Of a stretch of 64,000 nucleotides of DNA, positions 44,497 through 53,651 are shown piece by piece. This DNA comes from Rhabdothermincola sediminis. Lineage in GTDB: Bacteria; Actinomycetota; Acidimicrobiia; Acidimicrobiales; Acidimicrobilacustridaceae. Positions within the stretch are counted from its first letter, which is position 1. Each line of letters opens with the position of its first letter. The DNA lies in NCBI RefSeq assembly GCF_014805525.1, contig NZ_JACFSZ010000002.1, positions 124,001-188,000 on the forward strand, given 5' to 3'. Below the pieces are notes generated by a model, which had not been told where the DNA came from, searched no databases, and saw nothing but the letters and a program-made list of their open reading frames with translations. The translations under genes and the position numbers were made by a program.

Positions 44497-45537
44497 ATGA
44501 CCGCGCCCCGACGCAGTCCCCACGACCGGCCGGCCGGCACGGCCCTCCCCACCCCCGATGACGCCGGCCGCTCGGCGGTGCTCGTCCGCGGGCTCGAGAA
44601 GTCCTATGGGTCGATCCGGGCGGTCGACGGCATCGACCTCGACGTGGGCACCGGCGAGACCTTCGGGTTCCTGGGGCCCAACGGTGCCGGCAAGTCCACC
44701 ACCATCAAGATCCTCTGCACGCTGGCGGAGCCGACCGGTGGACACGCTCGGGTGGCCGGTCACGACGTGGTCACCGACCGTGGGGAGGTCCGCCGGCACA
44801 TCGGTCTGGTGTTCCAGGACACGACCCTCGACACCTACCTGAGCGCCGAGCAGAACCTCCGGTTCCATGCCGAGCTGTACGGGCTGCCCCGGGAGGTGAT
44901 CGGGCCGCGGCTCCAGCAGGTCCTCGAGATGGTGGGCCTGTGGGAGCGGCGGCGCGACAAGGTGCTCACCTTCTCCGGTGGCATGAAGCGCCGGCTCGAG
45001 ATCGCCCGGGGGCTGATGCACTCCCCGCGGGTGCTGTTCCTCGACGAACCGACGGTGGGCCTCGACCCGCAGACCCGGGCCTCGATCTGGGACTACATCC
45101 ACCAGCTCCGCCGGCAGGAGGACATCACGATCTTCCTGACCACCCACTACATGGACGAAGCCGAGCACTGCGACCGCATCGCCATCATGGACGCGGGCCG
45201 CATCGTGGCCCTCGACACGCCGGAAGCCCTGAAAGCGTCGGTGGGCACCGACCGGATCCAGATCGGCACCGAGGACCCGCAGGCCGCGATCGAGCTGCTC
45301 GCCGGGCGCTTCGACATCGAGGCGGCCATCCACGACGATCTCGTCACCTTCGCGGTGGCGGGAGGGGAGGCCTTCGTGCCCCGCCTGTTCGCCGAGCCGG
45401 GCCTGTCGATCCGCTCGGTGCACGTGGCCCGGCCCTCGCTCGACGACGTGTTCCTGAGCTACACGGGGCGAACGATCCGCGATGCCGAGGCAACCCCCGC
45501 CGACAACATGCGGATCGGGCCATGGGGTCGAAGGTGA
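44497..45537 (+). CDS. ABC transporter ATP-binding protein, DrrA-like (346 aa)
   Basis: ATPase of a drug/lipid exporter: Walker A LGPNGAGKSTTIKILC, signature TFSGGMKRRLEIARGLM, Walker B VLFLDEPTVGLDP, H-loop LTTHYMDEAE. The C-terminal extension (about 90 residues: DALDTPEALKASVGTDRIQI...SLDDVFLSYTGR) is the daunorubicin-resistance-type tail. ATG 44497; earlier starts in this frame have no family similarity. It is the operon partner of the permease that follows. Confidence 0.93.
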   Translation: MTAPRRSPHDRPAGTALPTPDDAGRSAVLVRGLEKSYGSIRAVDGIDLDVGTGETFGFLGPNGAGKSTTIKILCTLAEPTGGHARVAGHDVVTDRGEVRRHIGLVFQDTTLDTYLSAEQNLRFHAELYGLPREVIGPRLQQVLEMVGLWERRRDKVLTFSGGMKRRLEIARGLMHSPRVLFLDEPTVGLDPQTRASIWDYIHQLRRQEDITIFLTTHYMDEAEHCDRIAIMDAGRIVALDTPEALKASVGTDRIQIGTEDPQAAIELLAGRFDIEAAIHDDLVTFAVAGGEAFVPRLFAEPGLSIRSVHVARPSLDDVFLSYTGRTIRDAEATPADNMRIGPWGRR

Positions 45538-45539
45538 AC

Positions 45540-46445
45540 ATGGCAGAGCAGACACCAGCCGTCCGAGTGGGCCCCGAGGCGGGCGCAACACCCGTCCCAC
45601 AGGTCCTCGGGGTCCGGGTCGCGGAGGCCGGCTTCAGCCAGGACGTGCGGGCCGTGAAGGTGGTGCTCCAGCGGGAGCTCATCCGGTTCGGTCAGGACCG
45701 CACCCGCATGATCTCGGCGCTGGTCCAGCCGGTACTGTTCCTGTTCGTCCTCGGGACCGGCCTGTCGTCGCTCACCGGGTCGTCCACCGGTGGCATCAAC
45801 CTGCGGACCTTCATGTGGCCCGGCGTGCTGGCCACCTCGACGCTGTTCACCGCCATGTTCTCGGCCATGTCGATCGTCTGGGATCGGGAGTTCGGCTTCC
45901 TGCGCGAGATGCTCGTGGCCCCCGTCCGGCGCAGCTCGATCATCATCGGCAAGGCGCTCGGCGGTGCGGTGGTGGCGACGCTGCAGGGGTGCCTCGTGCT
46001 CGTGCTCGGTCCCGTGGTCGGCGCCCCGATCACCCCACTGCTGGTGGTCGAGCTCATCGGCATGCTGCTGCTGCTGTCGTTCATGCTCACCGCTCTCGGG
46101 CTGGTGATCTCCGCCCGGGTCCAGCAGATGCAGTCGATCATGGGGATCATGCAGATGCTCCTGCTGCCCATGTCGTTCCTGTCCGGCGCGCTCTACCCGC
46201 TCTCGGGGCTGCCCGCATGGTTGAACGTGCTCACCCACCTCAACCCCATCACCTATGCGGTGTGGCCGGTGCGCAACGCGGTGTTCCAGCGCCTCGACGC
46301 CCCGGCCGCCGCCAAGGCGGCACTCAACCCCCCGATGACCTGGTTCGGCTGGCCGGTGCCCGTCTGGCTGCAGCTGCTGCTCGTCGCGGTGCTCGGCGGC
46401 ATCTTCCTCGCGGTCGCGGTCCGGCAGTTCGAGCGGGTCGAGTAG
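45540..46445 (+). CDS. ABC-2 permease, DrrB-like (301 aa)
   Basis: Six hydrophobic spans, with the ABC-2 signature SMSIVWDREFGFLREMLVAPVRRSSIIIGKALGGA and LLPMSFLSGALYPLSGLPAWLNVLTHLNP. It pairs with the DrrA-like ATPase (stop at 45537; GTG 45534 would overlap it as GTGA). ATG 45540 has GAAGG upstream. Likely exports a hydrophobic compound under MarR control. A long N-terminal cytoplasmic segment of about 50 residues. Confidence 0.9.
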   Translation: MAEQTPAVRVGPEAGATPVPQVLGVRVAEAGFSQDVRAVKVVLQRELIRFGQDRTRMISALVQPVLFLFVLGTGLSSLTGSSTGGINLRTFMWPGVLATSTLFTAMFSAMSIVWDREFGFLREMLVAPVRRSSIIIGKALGGAVVATLQGCLVLVLGPVVGAPITPLLVVELIGMLLLLSFMLTALGLVISARVQQMQSIMGIMQMLLLPMSFLSGALYPLSGLPAWLNVLTHLNPITYAVWPVRNAVFQRLDAPAAAKAALNPPMTWFGWPVPVWLQLLLVAVLGGIFLAVAVRQFERVE

Positions 46446-46449
46446 CGCC

Positions 46450-46465
46450 GAGGCCAGGAGGCCTC
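46450..46465. terminator. Hairpin between convergent genes
   Basis: GAGGCC-AGGA-GGCCTC, 6-bp perfect stem 5 nt after the permease stop, upstream of the converging TauE/SafE gene end. Confidence 0.45.
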
Positions 46466-46509
46466 CACGGAGGAGGTCGATCGGTTCGCTGCGACCCCAC
46501 CGGCACCCG

Positions 46510-47367
46510 CTAGCCAGACAGGACCGCCACACCGGCGGTGAGGATGACGTAGGCGGCGAGCGCGACCAGCACCCCCACGAACCAGCGCACGAGGGTGACG
46601 GTCGGCAGGCGGTCAGCGACGGACTTGCCGACCGATGCACCGACGAGCGCGGCGACGGTGAAGGGCACAGCGGCCGCCCAGTCGATCGAGGTGGCGCCCA
46701 GCCGCCCGGCGAGCGCCACCGCGGCGTTGATGAAGATCACCAGCAACGAGGTGCCGACCGCATCGGGCATGTCGAAGCCGAGAGCCAGCACCAGAGCGGG
46801 CACGACCACGAAGCCCCCACCGACCCCGAAGAAGCCGGTGACGAACCCGACGATCGTCCCCGCGAGGAGGACCTTGGCCGCGGTGACGAGCACCTGGCCC
46901 GGCTCCACCCGGGCACCGACGAGCACCCCGCCGGCGCTGGAGGTGCCGCGTCGGGGGACCGCGGGTGGGTCAGGATCCCGATCGACACGGCGGCCCGGGG
47001 AGCCCGCGGTACTCGACCACATGCGCCAGGCCACCACGAGCATCAGGCCGGCGAACGCCAGCAGCAGGACGTCAGCGTCCGCGGCCCGGTTCAGGGCGGT
47101 CCCGAGCATCGATCCGCCGATCCCGGCGAGACCGAACACCACCCCGGGCACGATCCGCACCCGTCCCGCTCGATGGTGGGCGAGCATGCCCAGTAGGGCG
47201 GCCGACCCGACGACGATCAACGAGGTGGTGGTCGCCACCTGGGGGCTCTCCCCCGCCGCGTACACCAGCATCGGTACCGCCAGGATGGAACCCCCACCGC
47301 CCAGGGCGCCGAGCGAGATCCCGATGAGGAACCCGAGCGGCGAGACGAGCAGGGGTCGCAGGTTCAT
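46510..47367 (-). CDS. TauE/SafE family sulfite exporter-like permease (285 aa)
   Basis: Membrane protein with about eight hydrophobic spans in two homologous halves: LGFLIGISLGALGGGGSILAVPML and IVGFVTGFFGVGGGFVVVPALVL carry the family's GGGG/GGGF repeats. A hydrophilic loop (GRRVDRDPDPPAVPRRG) joins the halves. ATG 47367 (MNLRPLL). The family moves sulfite, sulfoacetate or organosulfur anions; some members serve persulfide/copper stress operons. Two CsoR-like operators lie upstream. Confidence 0.9.
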   Translation of the reverse strand: MNLRPLLVSPLGFLIGISLGALGGGGSILAVPMLVYAAGESPQVATTTSLIVVGSAALLGMLAHHRAGRVRIVPGVVFGLAGIGGSMLGTALNRAADADVLLLAFAGLMLVVAWRMWSSTAGSPGRRVDRDPDPPAVPRRGTSSAGGVLVGARVEPGQVLVTAAKVLLAGTIVGFVTGFFGVGGGFVVVPALVLALGFDMPDAVGTSLLVIFINAAVALAGRLGATSIDWAAAVPFTVAALVGASVGKSVADRLPTVTLVRWFVGVLVALAAYVILTAGVAVLSG

Positions 47368-47515
47368 CGCCGCCACCTCGACCCTGCGGCCGCGAGCCGC
47401 GGTCGGTGGATACCGGCGCCCGAACACCCCACCCGAGCACATCGTCCGGCCAGCGTGGCGGTCCAGGTGACGTGGGCGTGCATGCTCGGTCCTCCCGGGG
47501 CACAGCCGATCTAGC

Positions 47516-47529
47516 TACCCCGGGGGGTA
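47516..47529. promoter_or_regulatory. CsoR/CstR-like operator 1
   Basis: TACCCC-GG-GGGGTA, a TA-flanked C/G-tract palindrome as bound by CsoR-family repressors. It abuts a -10-like TATGAT (minus strand) of the TauE/SafE gene. Confidence 0.6.
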
Positions 47530-47548
47530 TCATAGCACATTGTTCGCC

Positions 47549-47564
47549 ATACCCCATTGGGTAT
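47549..47564. promoter_or_regulatory. CsoR/CstR-like operator 2
   Basis: ATACCC-CATT-GGGTAT, a second TA-flanked palindrome 20 bp from the first, on the upstream side of the same promoter. Confidence 0.6.
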
Positions 47565-47609
47565 GTGGCCCGCTTCCGGCAGCGGTGATCCCGGGTCCTG
47601 GATCGGTCG

Positions 47610-49778
47610 CTACCCGCCGCGGCGGACCCGGACCGAGATGGTCGAGTAGCACATCTCGTCCTCGGTACCCTCGGCCCAGGTCACGTACCGGGGAACCGGT
47701 GAGGTGATGAGGTCTCGGTCCCAGGAGCACTCGACCCGCACCACGTCGGTGGGTTTCAGATCGATCCGGTCCCGGGGTCGGTAGACCAGCTGCCAGTTGA
47801 AATCCCAGCTCGGGATGTCGAGCAGGACCTTCTCGTCCGGCGTGCCCGGGTTGAGGGTCATCCGGAAGGTGCGCCCGATCTGGTGCTCGTGCCCGAGGAC
47901 CCCGACGATCTCCCCCGGCGTGACCACCCGGTGGTCACAGCCCGAGCGGGCGACCCCGTCCGCGTCGAGGACCGCGAGCTCCGCCAGGCTCCGCCGGCAC
48001 AGCATGATCAACCCGTCGGGGATGGCACTCGCGGCCGGCCCGAACTGCCGGGTCAGCTCGTCGATGGCCGCGTTGCGATCGCACAGCGGCGCCTTCTCCC
48101 CGGACCGACACGGGATCTCGGCAGGAGCCAGGTAGGTGTTGGTCACGATCTCATCCAGCACACCGCCGGCCTGCATCTCGAGCGCCAGCTGGGAGCGGTC
48201 CGGCGGCGCCTCGTGGGCGAAGTGGTAGTGCACCTGGACCACGAAGAAGTCGCCCGGCGCCAGCTTGATGCCCGATCCCTCCGGCAACCTGTTCGGGCGT
48301 TGCCCCGGCACCCACCCGGCGATCAGCTCCGAGCCTCTCGTCCGGCCCGTGGGGCTCTGCTCCCCACCCGGACCGGCGGTCCCGAAGAAGCAGTGCCAGC
48401 CCGCACCGGCGTCCGCGGTGTCGAGCGCCTCGACCTGCGACCGCAGCGATGCCGACACCTTGAACACGAGGGCGTGGTGGACCACCGGGAGTTGGTCGGG
48501 GAGGAACTCGAAGCCGGTCACCCAGGTCCGCTCCTGCACCTGCGGGTCGTAGGCGAAGCACCGGTAGTCGTTGGTCAGACCGGTCGAGCCCTGATACGGC
48601 TCCGGCGGTGCCAGGACCCGATCGTGGCGGATGCTGAAGGTCTGCTCCAGATCGTCCGCCGGCGGCCGGATCGGGGTCGAGGGGTCGACGTCGAGAGGAC
48701 CACCTGCTCGCGCCCATCGGGCGATCACTCCGATCTCGGCGTCGCTGAGCCGCCGCTCATGCATGAGCGGCACCCCGACCGGAGACGCCGGCCAGGGTGG
48801 CATGTACCGGGACTCCACGACCTTGTCGATGCTGTCCGCGTGCTTGGCGACGTCCGCTGCCGTGTCGAGCCGCCAGGCGGACTCCCCGGCCTGACCGGGG
48901 TTGTGGCAGGTCGCGCAATTGCGCTCGAGGATCGGTTGCACCGTCGCGGCGAACGACGGGTCCGAGCCCATCACCAACTCCGCGAACCGCCCGTTCGCGC
49001 CTGAGCCCGGCTGGTACGGCAGGCCCTTCGCTTCGTCGATCGCCCGCACGTCGATGATCAGGGTGGCGTCCCGGCCGGTCCGCGCCAGCGGACCGAGGCT
49101 GATCGGCCCGATCCCCCAGTCCGCCAGCTGCACGGTGGTGCGGGCGTTGACCACCACGTCGTCACCTTCGATGCCGGCCTCGGCGTCGAGCACGATCGGC
49201 TTGCTCACCCCCTTGACCTCGAGGTCGGCCTCGATCCGCAGGGGATACCTCGCCCCTTCGCTGATCCGGGCGGGCAGCCCGTCGATCCGTGACGCTCGCA
49301 GGTGGGCGAGCGGGTACTCGCTCGATTCCAGGAAGTCGTGCCGGATCCGGTCGTCGCGCAGGGACTGGTCGCTCGTGAGCTGCTCGACGTTGATGACCAC
49401 CTCGCCGAGCTGCGAGGCCGAGGGATCTGCCCGGTCGACCAAGATGTCGCCCGCCACGCCGCTGGTCGAGCCTCTCGCCGTGTTGCTCTTCCCGGCGAGG
49501 ATCTCCTCGACCTCGTAGGTGACCGAGGAACGGGTGGCGTCGATCCGGTAGACCGTCTGGCCCGGCCGGGTGGCGATCAGCCTCGGCGCGTCGGGCACCG
49601 CCATCGAGACCTCGACCGAAGGGGTGCTGGCCCGCAACCACCACCAGGTGCCGACAACGGCGATCGCCGCCACGCCGGCCAGCACGACGACGAAGCTGAA
49701 CAGCCGTCGAGCAGCGGAACGACCTCCCGCTCGGCCGATCGGCTCACCCTCCACGTGGCCGGGCGAACGCTCCGGCAT
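47610..49778 (-). CDS. YceI - cytochrome c - copper monooxygenase fusion membrane protein (722 aa)
   Basis: Three domains in one chain after a transmembrane anchor (about 27-46). Residues 75-246: YceI-like lipocalin (TVYRIDATRSSVTYEVEE, VVINVEQL...RIRHDFL). Residues 275-345: c-type cytochrome with haem motif CATCH (Cys288, Cys291, His292) and a likely Met326 ligand (SRYMPPWP). Residues 405-722: Cu type II monooxygenase-like domain with VVHHALVF (434-435), HYH (517-519), GHEHQIG (630-632) and EMC (Met709), the complete Cu-H and Cu-M ligand set of PHM-like enzymes. Predicted: extracytoplasmic copper hydroxylase receiving electrons through the haem. No homologous operon partner is visible. ATG 49778 lies just after a G-rich sequence. 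Confidence 0.85.
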   Translation of the reverse strand: MPERSPGHVEGEPIGRAGGRSAARRLFSFVVVLAGVAAIAVVGTWWWLRASTPSVEVSMAVPDAPRLIATRPGQTVYRIDATRSSVTYEVEEILAGKSNTARGSTSGVAGDILVDRADPSASQLGEVVINVEQLTSDQSLRDDRIRHDFLESSEYPLAHLRASRIDGLPARISEGARYPLRIEADLEVKGVSKPIVLDAEAGIEGDDVVVNARTTVQLADWGIGPISLGPLARTGRDATLIIDVRAIDEAKGLPYQPGSGANGRFAELVMGSDPSFAATVQPILERNCATCHNPGQAGESAWRLDTAADVAKHADSIDKVVESRYMPPWPASPVGVPLMHERRLSDAEIGVIARWARAGGPLDVDPSTPIRPPADDLEQTFSIRHDRVLAPPEPYQGSTGLTNDYRCFAYDPQVQERTWVTGFEFLPDQLPVVHHALVFKVSASLRSQVEALDTADAGAGWHCFFGTAGPGGEQSPTGRTRGSELIAGWVPGQRPNRLPEGSGIKLAPGDFFVVQVHYHFAHEAPPDRSQLALEMQAGGVLDEIVTNTYLAPAEIPCRSGEKAPLCDRNAAIDELTRQFGPAASAIPDGLIMLCRRSLAELAVLDADGVARSGCDHRVVTPGEIVGVLGHEHQIGRTFRMTLNPGTPDEKVLLDIPSWDFNWQLVYRPRDRIDLKPTDVVRVECSWDRDLITSPVPRYVTWAEGTEDEMCYSTISVRVRRGG

Positions 49779-49866
49779 CCCTTCCCCCCCGACGAGCACG
49801 AGCCCAGTATGGCAGCGGGGATCCGGTGGCTCGCGAGCGCGGCCGGGCGTGGGCCGGCGCGCCCGC

Positions 49867-51513
49867 TCAGACCCGCTCGACCCGTGGGGGCTTGCCGGGG
49901 GTGACCTCGAAGGTCGCCACCGTGGACACCGGCGAGCTCGGGTCCTTGACGTCGGCGATGCCACGGAAGCGGGCCACGATCCGGTCGCGCCCGATCTCCG
50001 TATCGAGATAGCCATGGTGGCTGCCGTCGAACCACTGCACCTGAGGGTTCTTCGCCCGGTAGTCGTGGACGTCGAGCCCCGAGCTGACCGACGTGGCGAG
50101 CAGTTCGGGGGCTGCCACGGGCGAGGCGGGGTCCCACGGATCGGGCTTGACCACGTTGACGAAGGCCGCGTGGTAATCGCCGGTGAGCACCACCGGGCTC
50201 GGCACCCGCGGATCAGCCAGGCGCTCCACGAGGGCCCGGCGCTCGGCTGGGTAGCCGTCCCAGACCTCGAGGAAGTACTCAGGCTGCTCCCCGGGGTCGG
50301 AGACGTCGAGACCGGCCAACAGGACCGGGTTGCCGAGCACCGTCCAGATCGCCTCGCTCCGCACCAACCCGTCGAACAGCCACTCCCGCTGCTCGGCACC
50401 CAGGGCGCTTCGCCCGGGCTCCAGGCGCTCCGGGCAGCCCGGCCCCTGGTCGAAGGTCGAGGTGGCCCGGCAGGGCGGCACGTCGGCCTCCTGGCGGGTC
50501 TCGATCACGAAGAGGTGCGCGAGGTCTCCCCACCGAACATCCCGGTGGACGCGCACCGTGTCACCCTCGGGCGGCGGGGTGCGGACGGGCATGTGCTCCC
50601 ACCACGCCCGGTAGGCCGCGGCCCGGCGGGCGGCGAAGGTCGGACCGGTGCCGCCGAGGGCGCCGTCGCCACCCGCATAGTTGTTGATGACCTCGTGATC
50701 GTCGAAGGTCACGATCCACGGGCACGACGCGTGCGCAGCCTGCAGGTCGGGGTCCAACCGCGCCCGGGCGTACCGGGCCCGGTACTCCTCCAGCGACTCC
50801 GGGAAGCGGGCCCCGAGGTACTTGCGCTCCGCGAGGGCCTGGTCGGGATCGTCGACACCCGGCACCTCGTAGATGTAGTCACCGAGGAAGAGCACCGCGT
50901 CGAAGCCCTGCACGGCGATGTCGCGGTGGGCGATGTAGTAGCCCCCCTGGAGGTCCTGGCAGTTGGTGACCGCCAGCCGAAGGCGATCCGGCGAGTCCTC
51001 GGCCGCGGGAGCGGTGCGGGTCCGGCCGGCGGGGCTGGTGTGCTCGCCCACCCGGAAGCGGTAGGCGTACCACCGGTCGGGCTCCAGCCCCGAGACCTCC
51101 ACGTGCAGGGCATGGCCGTCGTGGGGCGTTGCCGTCGCCACCCCGCGGGCGATCACCTCGTCGAACGTCTCGTCGGTGCCCACCTCCCATTCGACGTCCA
51201 CGTCCAGCGACGGCATGCCCCCGCCCCGCAGCGGATCCGGCGCGAGGCGGGTCCACAGGACCACCCCGTCAGGCGTGGGATCACCGGAGGCCACCCCCAA
51301 GCTGAACGGGGAGCGCGGCAGCGGCGGTGGCGGCGCAGCCGCCCTGCCCACGGTCGTCGTGGAACCCGCACCCCCCGCCGTCCCGGAAGACCCACCGGAA
51401 CACGCCATGGAGCCTGCGGCCATCGCCCCCACCAGGAACGCCCGACGGCTGATCGGGTGTGCAACGCGATCGGCGATCGGTCCCTCCCCCTTCGTGCGGC
51501 TGCGAGCCGCCAC
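49867..51513 (-). CDS. phoD: Alkaline phosphatase D family protein (548 aa)
   Basis: PhoD-type phosphodiesterase/phosphatase with a twin-arginine signal, SRRAFLVGA (Arg23-24), and a lipobox-like MAC at residue 38, so probably exported folded and lipid-anchored. N-terminal Ig-like domain (FSLGVASGDPTPDGVVLWTRL), then metal-binding FLGDYIYE, TFDDHEVINNY and TGDYHAAFVNV. Calcium/iron-dependent in characterised members. GTG 51513. Likely scavenges phosphate from phosphodiesters outside the cell. Confidence 0.92.
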   Translation of the reverse strand: MAARSRTKGEGPIADRVAHPISRRAFLVGAMAAGSMACSGGSSGTAGGAGSTTTVGRAAAPPPPLPRSPFSLGVASGDPTPDGVVLWTRLAPDPLRGGGMPSLDVDVEWEVGTDETFDEVIARGVATATPHDGHALHVEVSGLEPDRWYAYRFRVGEHTSPAGRTRTAPAAEDSPDRLRLAVTNCQDLQGGYYIAHRDIAVQGFDAVLFLGDYIYEVPGVDDPDQALAERKYLGARFPESLEEYRARYARARLDPDLQAAHASCPWIVTFDDHEVINNYAGGDGALGGTGPTFAARRAAAYRAWWEHMPVRTPPPEGDTVRVHRDVRWGDLAHLFVIETRQEADVPPCRATSTFDQGPGCPERLEPGRSALGAEQREWLFDGLVRSEAIWTVLGNPVLLAGLDVSDPGEQPEYFLEVWDGYPAERRALVERLADPRVPSPVVLTGDYHAAFVNVVKPDPWDPASPVAAPELLATSVSSGLDVHDYRAKNPQVQWFDGSHHGYLDTEIGRDRIVARFRGIADVKDPSSPVSTVATFEVTPGKPPRVERV

Positions 51514-51528
51514 GATGGTACGACCAGA

Positions 51529-53028
51529 TCAGCTGCAGCTCACGCCATCCGGTGGCTCACCCGGGACCACCCCGACGGGCTCCGGCTCGGGCGGGACGGC
51601 GGTCGCGGTCGCGGACCCCGCGAGCGAGGTGCCCGTCGAGCTCCCGGCGTTCGGGCCTCCGGATCCAGCGGCGGTGGATCCCGCGGCGGTGGCCGTCGTC
51701 GTGCCGGACACCTTGAAGTCGCTGCCGGTGATCACGACGACCTCTCCCGGATCCAGCCCGGCGTCCTCCTGCAGAGCGGCTCCGTTGGCGAGCACCCGGG
51801 CGATCTCGGTGGCGGGGACCTCGGATCCCGGCGCGTAGCGGACGGTGGTGTGCCGTACCCGGGACGGCGCGTCCCCCGTGGACACCACACTGAAACCGAG
51901 CGCCTCGAGCGCCCTGCTCGCCTGGCCGGCCTGGCCGGACACCCCGCTGCCGTTCTGCACCACCAACGACACCCGCTCCGATGACCGGCCGCTACCACCC
52001 CGGAAGATGTCGAGGATAGGCTCGGCGGCCACCTCGTCGAGACGCACCACCGCCGCACCGCCAGCAGTGGTGAACTGCTCGACGGGCAGGGTGTGGGTGC
52101 GGAGCTGGTCGCCGCCGAACTCCTTGAACTGCTTGGACAGGTTGAGCAGCTTGCCCGTCTCCAGGCCCTTGTCGACTTTGAGGTTCGGCGCGATCGACGA
52201 CAGGAGCTGGTTCATCGTCTTGAGGTCGTAGCCGTTCGTGGCTGACGCGGCCCGGTCCACGAGGCGCCGCATGAAGACCTGCTGGCGGCTGATGCGGCCG
52301 AGGTCTCCGGTCGGATCGTCGAGCCATCGCCCGCGGGCATCCTGGTACTCCAGGTGCCGCGCACGCGAGAACGCGAGTGCCTGCTCGCCGTCGAGCTTCA
52401 CGCACCCGGGCTCGTCGACGTACAGACCGGAGTTCCGGTCACGCATCGGCCGGTCGAAGTACATCGGCACCCCGCCGACCGCTTCCACCACCCCTTTGAA
52501 GCTGCGGAAGTCGACCTCGATGTAGTGGTTGATCTCGATCCCGAAGTTCTGGTGGATGGTGTCGATCAGCCGCTGCGGGCCGTCGTCGTAGCCGTAGGCG
52601 GTGTTGATGCGCTCCCGCCCGTCGGTGCGGGCGATCGGCAGCCACAGATCCCTGGGGAACGACACCATGTCGATGGTGCCGGCCGTGGGATCGACCCGCA
52701 CGATCATGATGGTGTCGCTGCGCCGGCCGCTGCTCTCGCTGCCGTCGCCGATGAACGCGCTGGCATCGGGGGCGTTCTGGTCGACGACCTCGCGGGAGTC
52801 GGAACCCACCACCAGGTAGTTCTTGGGCTCCCGGTCCCCCGCATCGGCCACCGCCAGGTCCTCCCGCTGGATCTGGCTGAAGCGCCACCAGACGTAGCCG
52901 ACCACGACGACGCCAGCGAGGAGGGCGACGACGACCGCGACGCCCGAGCCGAGCAGGAGATGCTGCCGCCAGCTCCGGCGGGGCTGCGCGCGTTCGCCGT
53001 CCCCGGCGGGGATGGGAGGACCGGACAT
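51529..53028 (-). CDS. LytR-CpsA-Psr (LCP) family cell-wall ligase (499 aa)
   Basis: Cytoplasmic tail, one membrane anchor (about 25-48), then the LCP domain: NYLVVGSDSRE, GRRSDTIMIVRVDPTAGTIDMVSFPRD, INTAYGYDDGPQRLIDTI and DRNSGLYVDEPGCVKLDGEQALAFSRARHLEYQD. C-terminal LytR_C domain (SLVVQNGSGVSGQAGQASRALEALGF) and a Ser/Thr/Ala/Gly-rich tail. Such enzymes attach polymers (arabinogalactan, teichoic acid) to peptidoglycan. Functionally related to wecA in this window. ATG. Confidence 0.92.
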   Translation of the reverse strand: MSGPPIPAGDGERAQPRRSWRQHLLLGSGVAVVVALLAGVVVVGYVWWRFSQIQREDLAVADAGDREPKNYLVVGSDSREVVDQNAPDASAFIGDGSESSGRRSDTIMIVRVDPTAGTIDMVSFPRDLWLPIARTDGRERINTAYGYDDGPQRLIDTIHQNFGIEINHYIEVDFRSFKGVVEAVGGVPMYFDRPMRDRNSGLYVDEPGCVKLDGEQALAFSRARHLEYQDARGRWLDDPTGDLGRISRQQVFMRRLVDRAASATNGYDLKTMNQLLSSIAPNLKVDKGLETGKLLNLSKQFKEFGGDQLRTHTLPVEQFTTAGGAAVVRLDEVAAEPILDIFRGGSGRSSERVSLVVQNGSGVSGQAGQASRALEALGFSVVSTGDAPSRVRHTTVRYAPGSEVPATEIARVLANGAALQEDAGLDPGEVVVITGSDFKVSGTTTATAAGSTAAGSGGPNAGSSTGTSLAGSATATAVPPEPEPVGVVPGEPPDGVSCS

Positions 53029-53099
53029 GACCGGACGAGGCTAACCGGAGCCCGGCGAGCGGCGATGGCGACCCGCCAGCTCAGAATCCGTGACCTCAG

Positions 53100-53627
53100 T
53101 CACAACTGGGAGACGTAGCGGTCGACGCCCCGCACCAGCCGCTCCAGTAGGTCGGCCAGCTGGGCGCGCTCGGCCGGCTCGAAGCCCTCCAGGACCGTCA
53201 GCAACATGGCCCGGCGCCGCTTCGAGAGCCGCTCGTGGAGCCGGCGGCCCGCGGCGGTCAGCTCCACCACGACCACCCGGCCGTCGTCGGGTGCCGACCT
53301 GCGGCGGAGCAGCCCGGCCTCCACCAGCCGATCGACCGTGCGGGTGGCGGTGGAGGCATCGACCCGCAGGGCTTCGGCCAGCTCGCTCATCCGCCTGGCG
53401 CCGGCCTGTACCACGTCGAGGGCGTCGACCTGGGCGGGCTCGAGCAGGTCACCGTAGAGACGGTCCCTCATGGACTGCATCGACGCACCCCGCCGCAACT
53501 CGCGCCAGGAGACCCCGATGCGCGCTTCGGGGCTCTCGGGACCGAGCGGCGGCACGGCACGCCGCTGCCGCCCGGGAGCGCGACGGGCACGGGCCGCGGG
53601 GGAGGAAGTTGCGCTGGGCGGAAGCAT
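53100..53627 (-). CDS. MarR-family regulator (175 aa)
   Basis: Helix-turn-helix core ARRMSELAEALRVDASTATRTVDRLVEAGLLRRRSAPDDGRVVVVELTAAGRRLHERL, with a C-terminal dimerisation helix (EGFEPAERAQLADLLERLVRG). The N-terminal 50 residues are Arg/Pro-rich and atypical. ATG 53627 lies inside the operator region. Divergent from the MFS pump and two near-identical palindromes lie between, so it is the local repressor. No ligand inferred. Confidence 0.88.
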   Translation of the reverse strand: MLPPSATSSPAARARRAPGRQRRAVPPLGPESPEARIGVSWRELRRGASMQSMRDRLYGDLLEPAQVDALDVVQAGARRMSELAEALRVDASTATRTVDRLVEAGLLRRRSAPDDGRVVVVELTAAGRRLHERLSKRRRAMLLTVLEGFEPAERAQLADLLERLVRGVDRYVSQL

Positions 53628-53629
53628 CA

Positions 53630-53644
53630 CTTGTAGACTACAAG
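53630..53644. promoter_or_regulatory. MarR operator 1
   Basis: CTTGTAG-A-CTACAAG, perfect 7-bp arms around one base, immediately upstream of the regulator start. Confidence 0.75.
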
Positions 53645-53651
53645 AACTTTT

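Noticed and set aside
47406-47588. Small plus-strand frame upstream of TauE/SafE
   Set aside because: Covers the operator/promoter region with no ribosome site or recognisable sequence.
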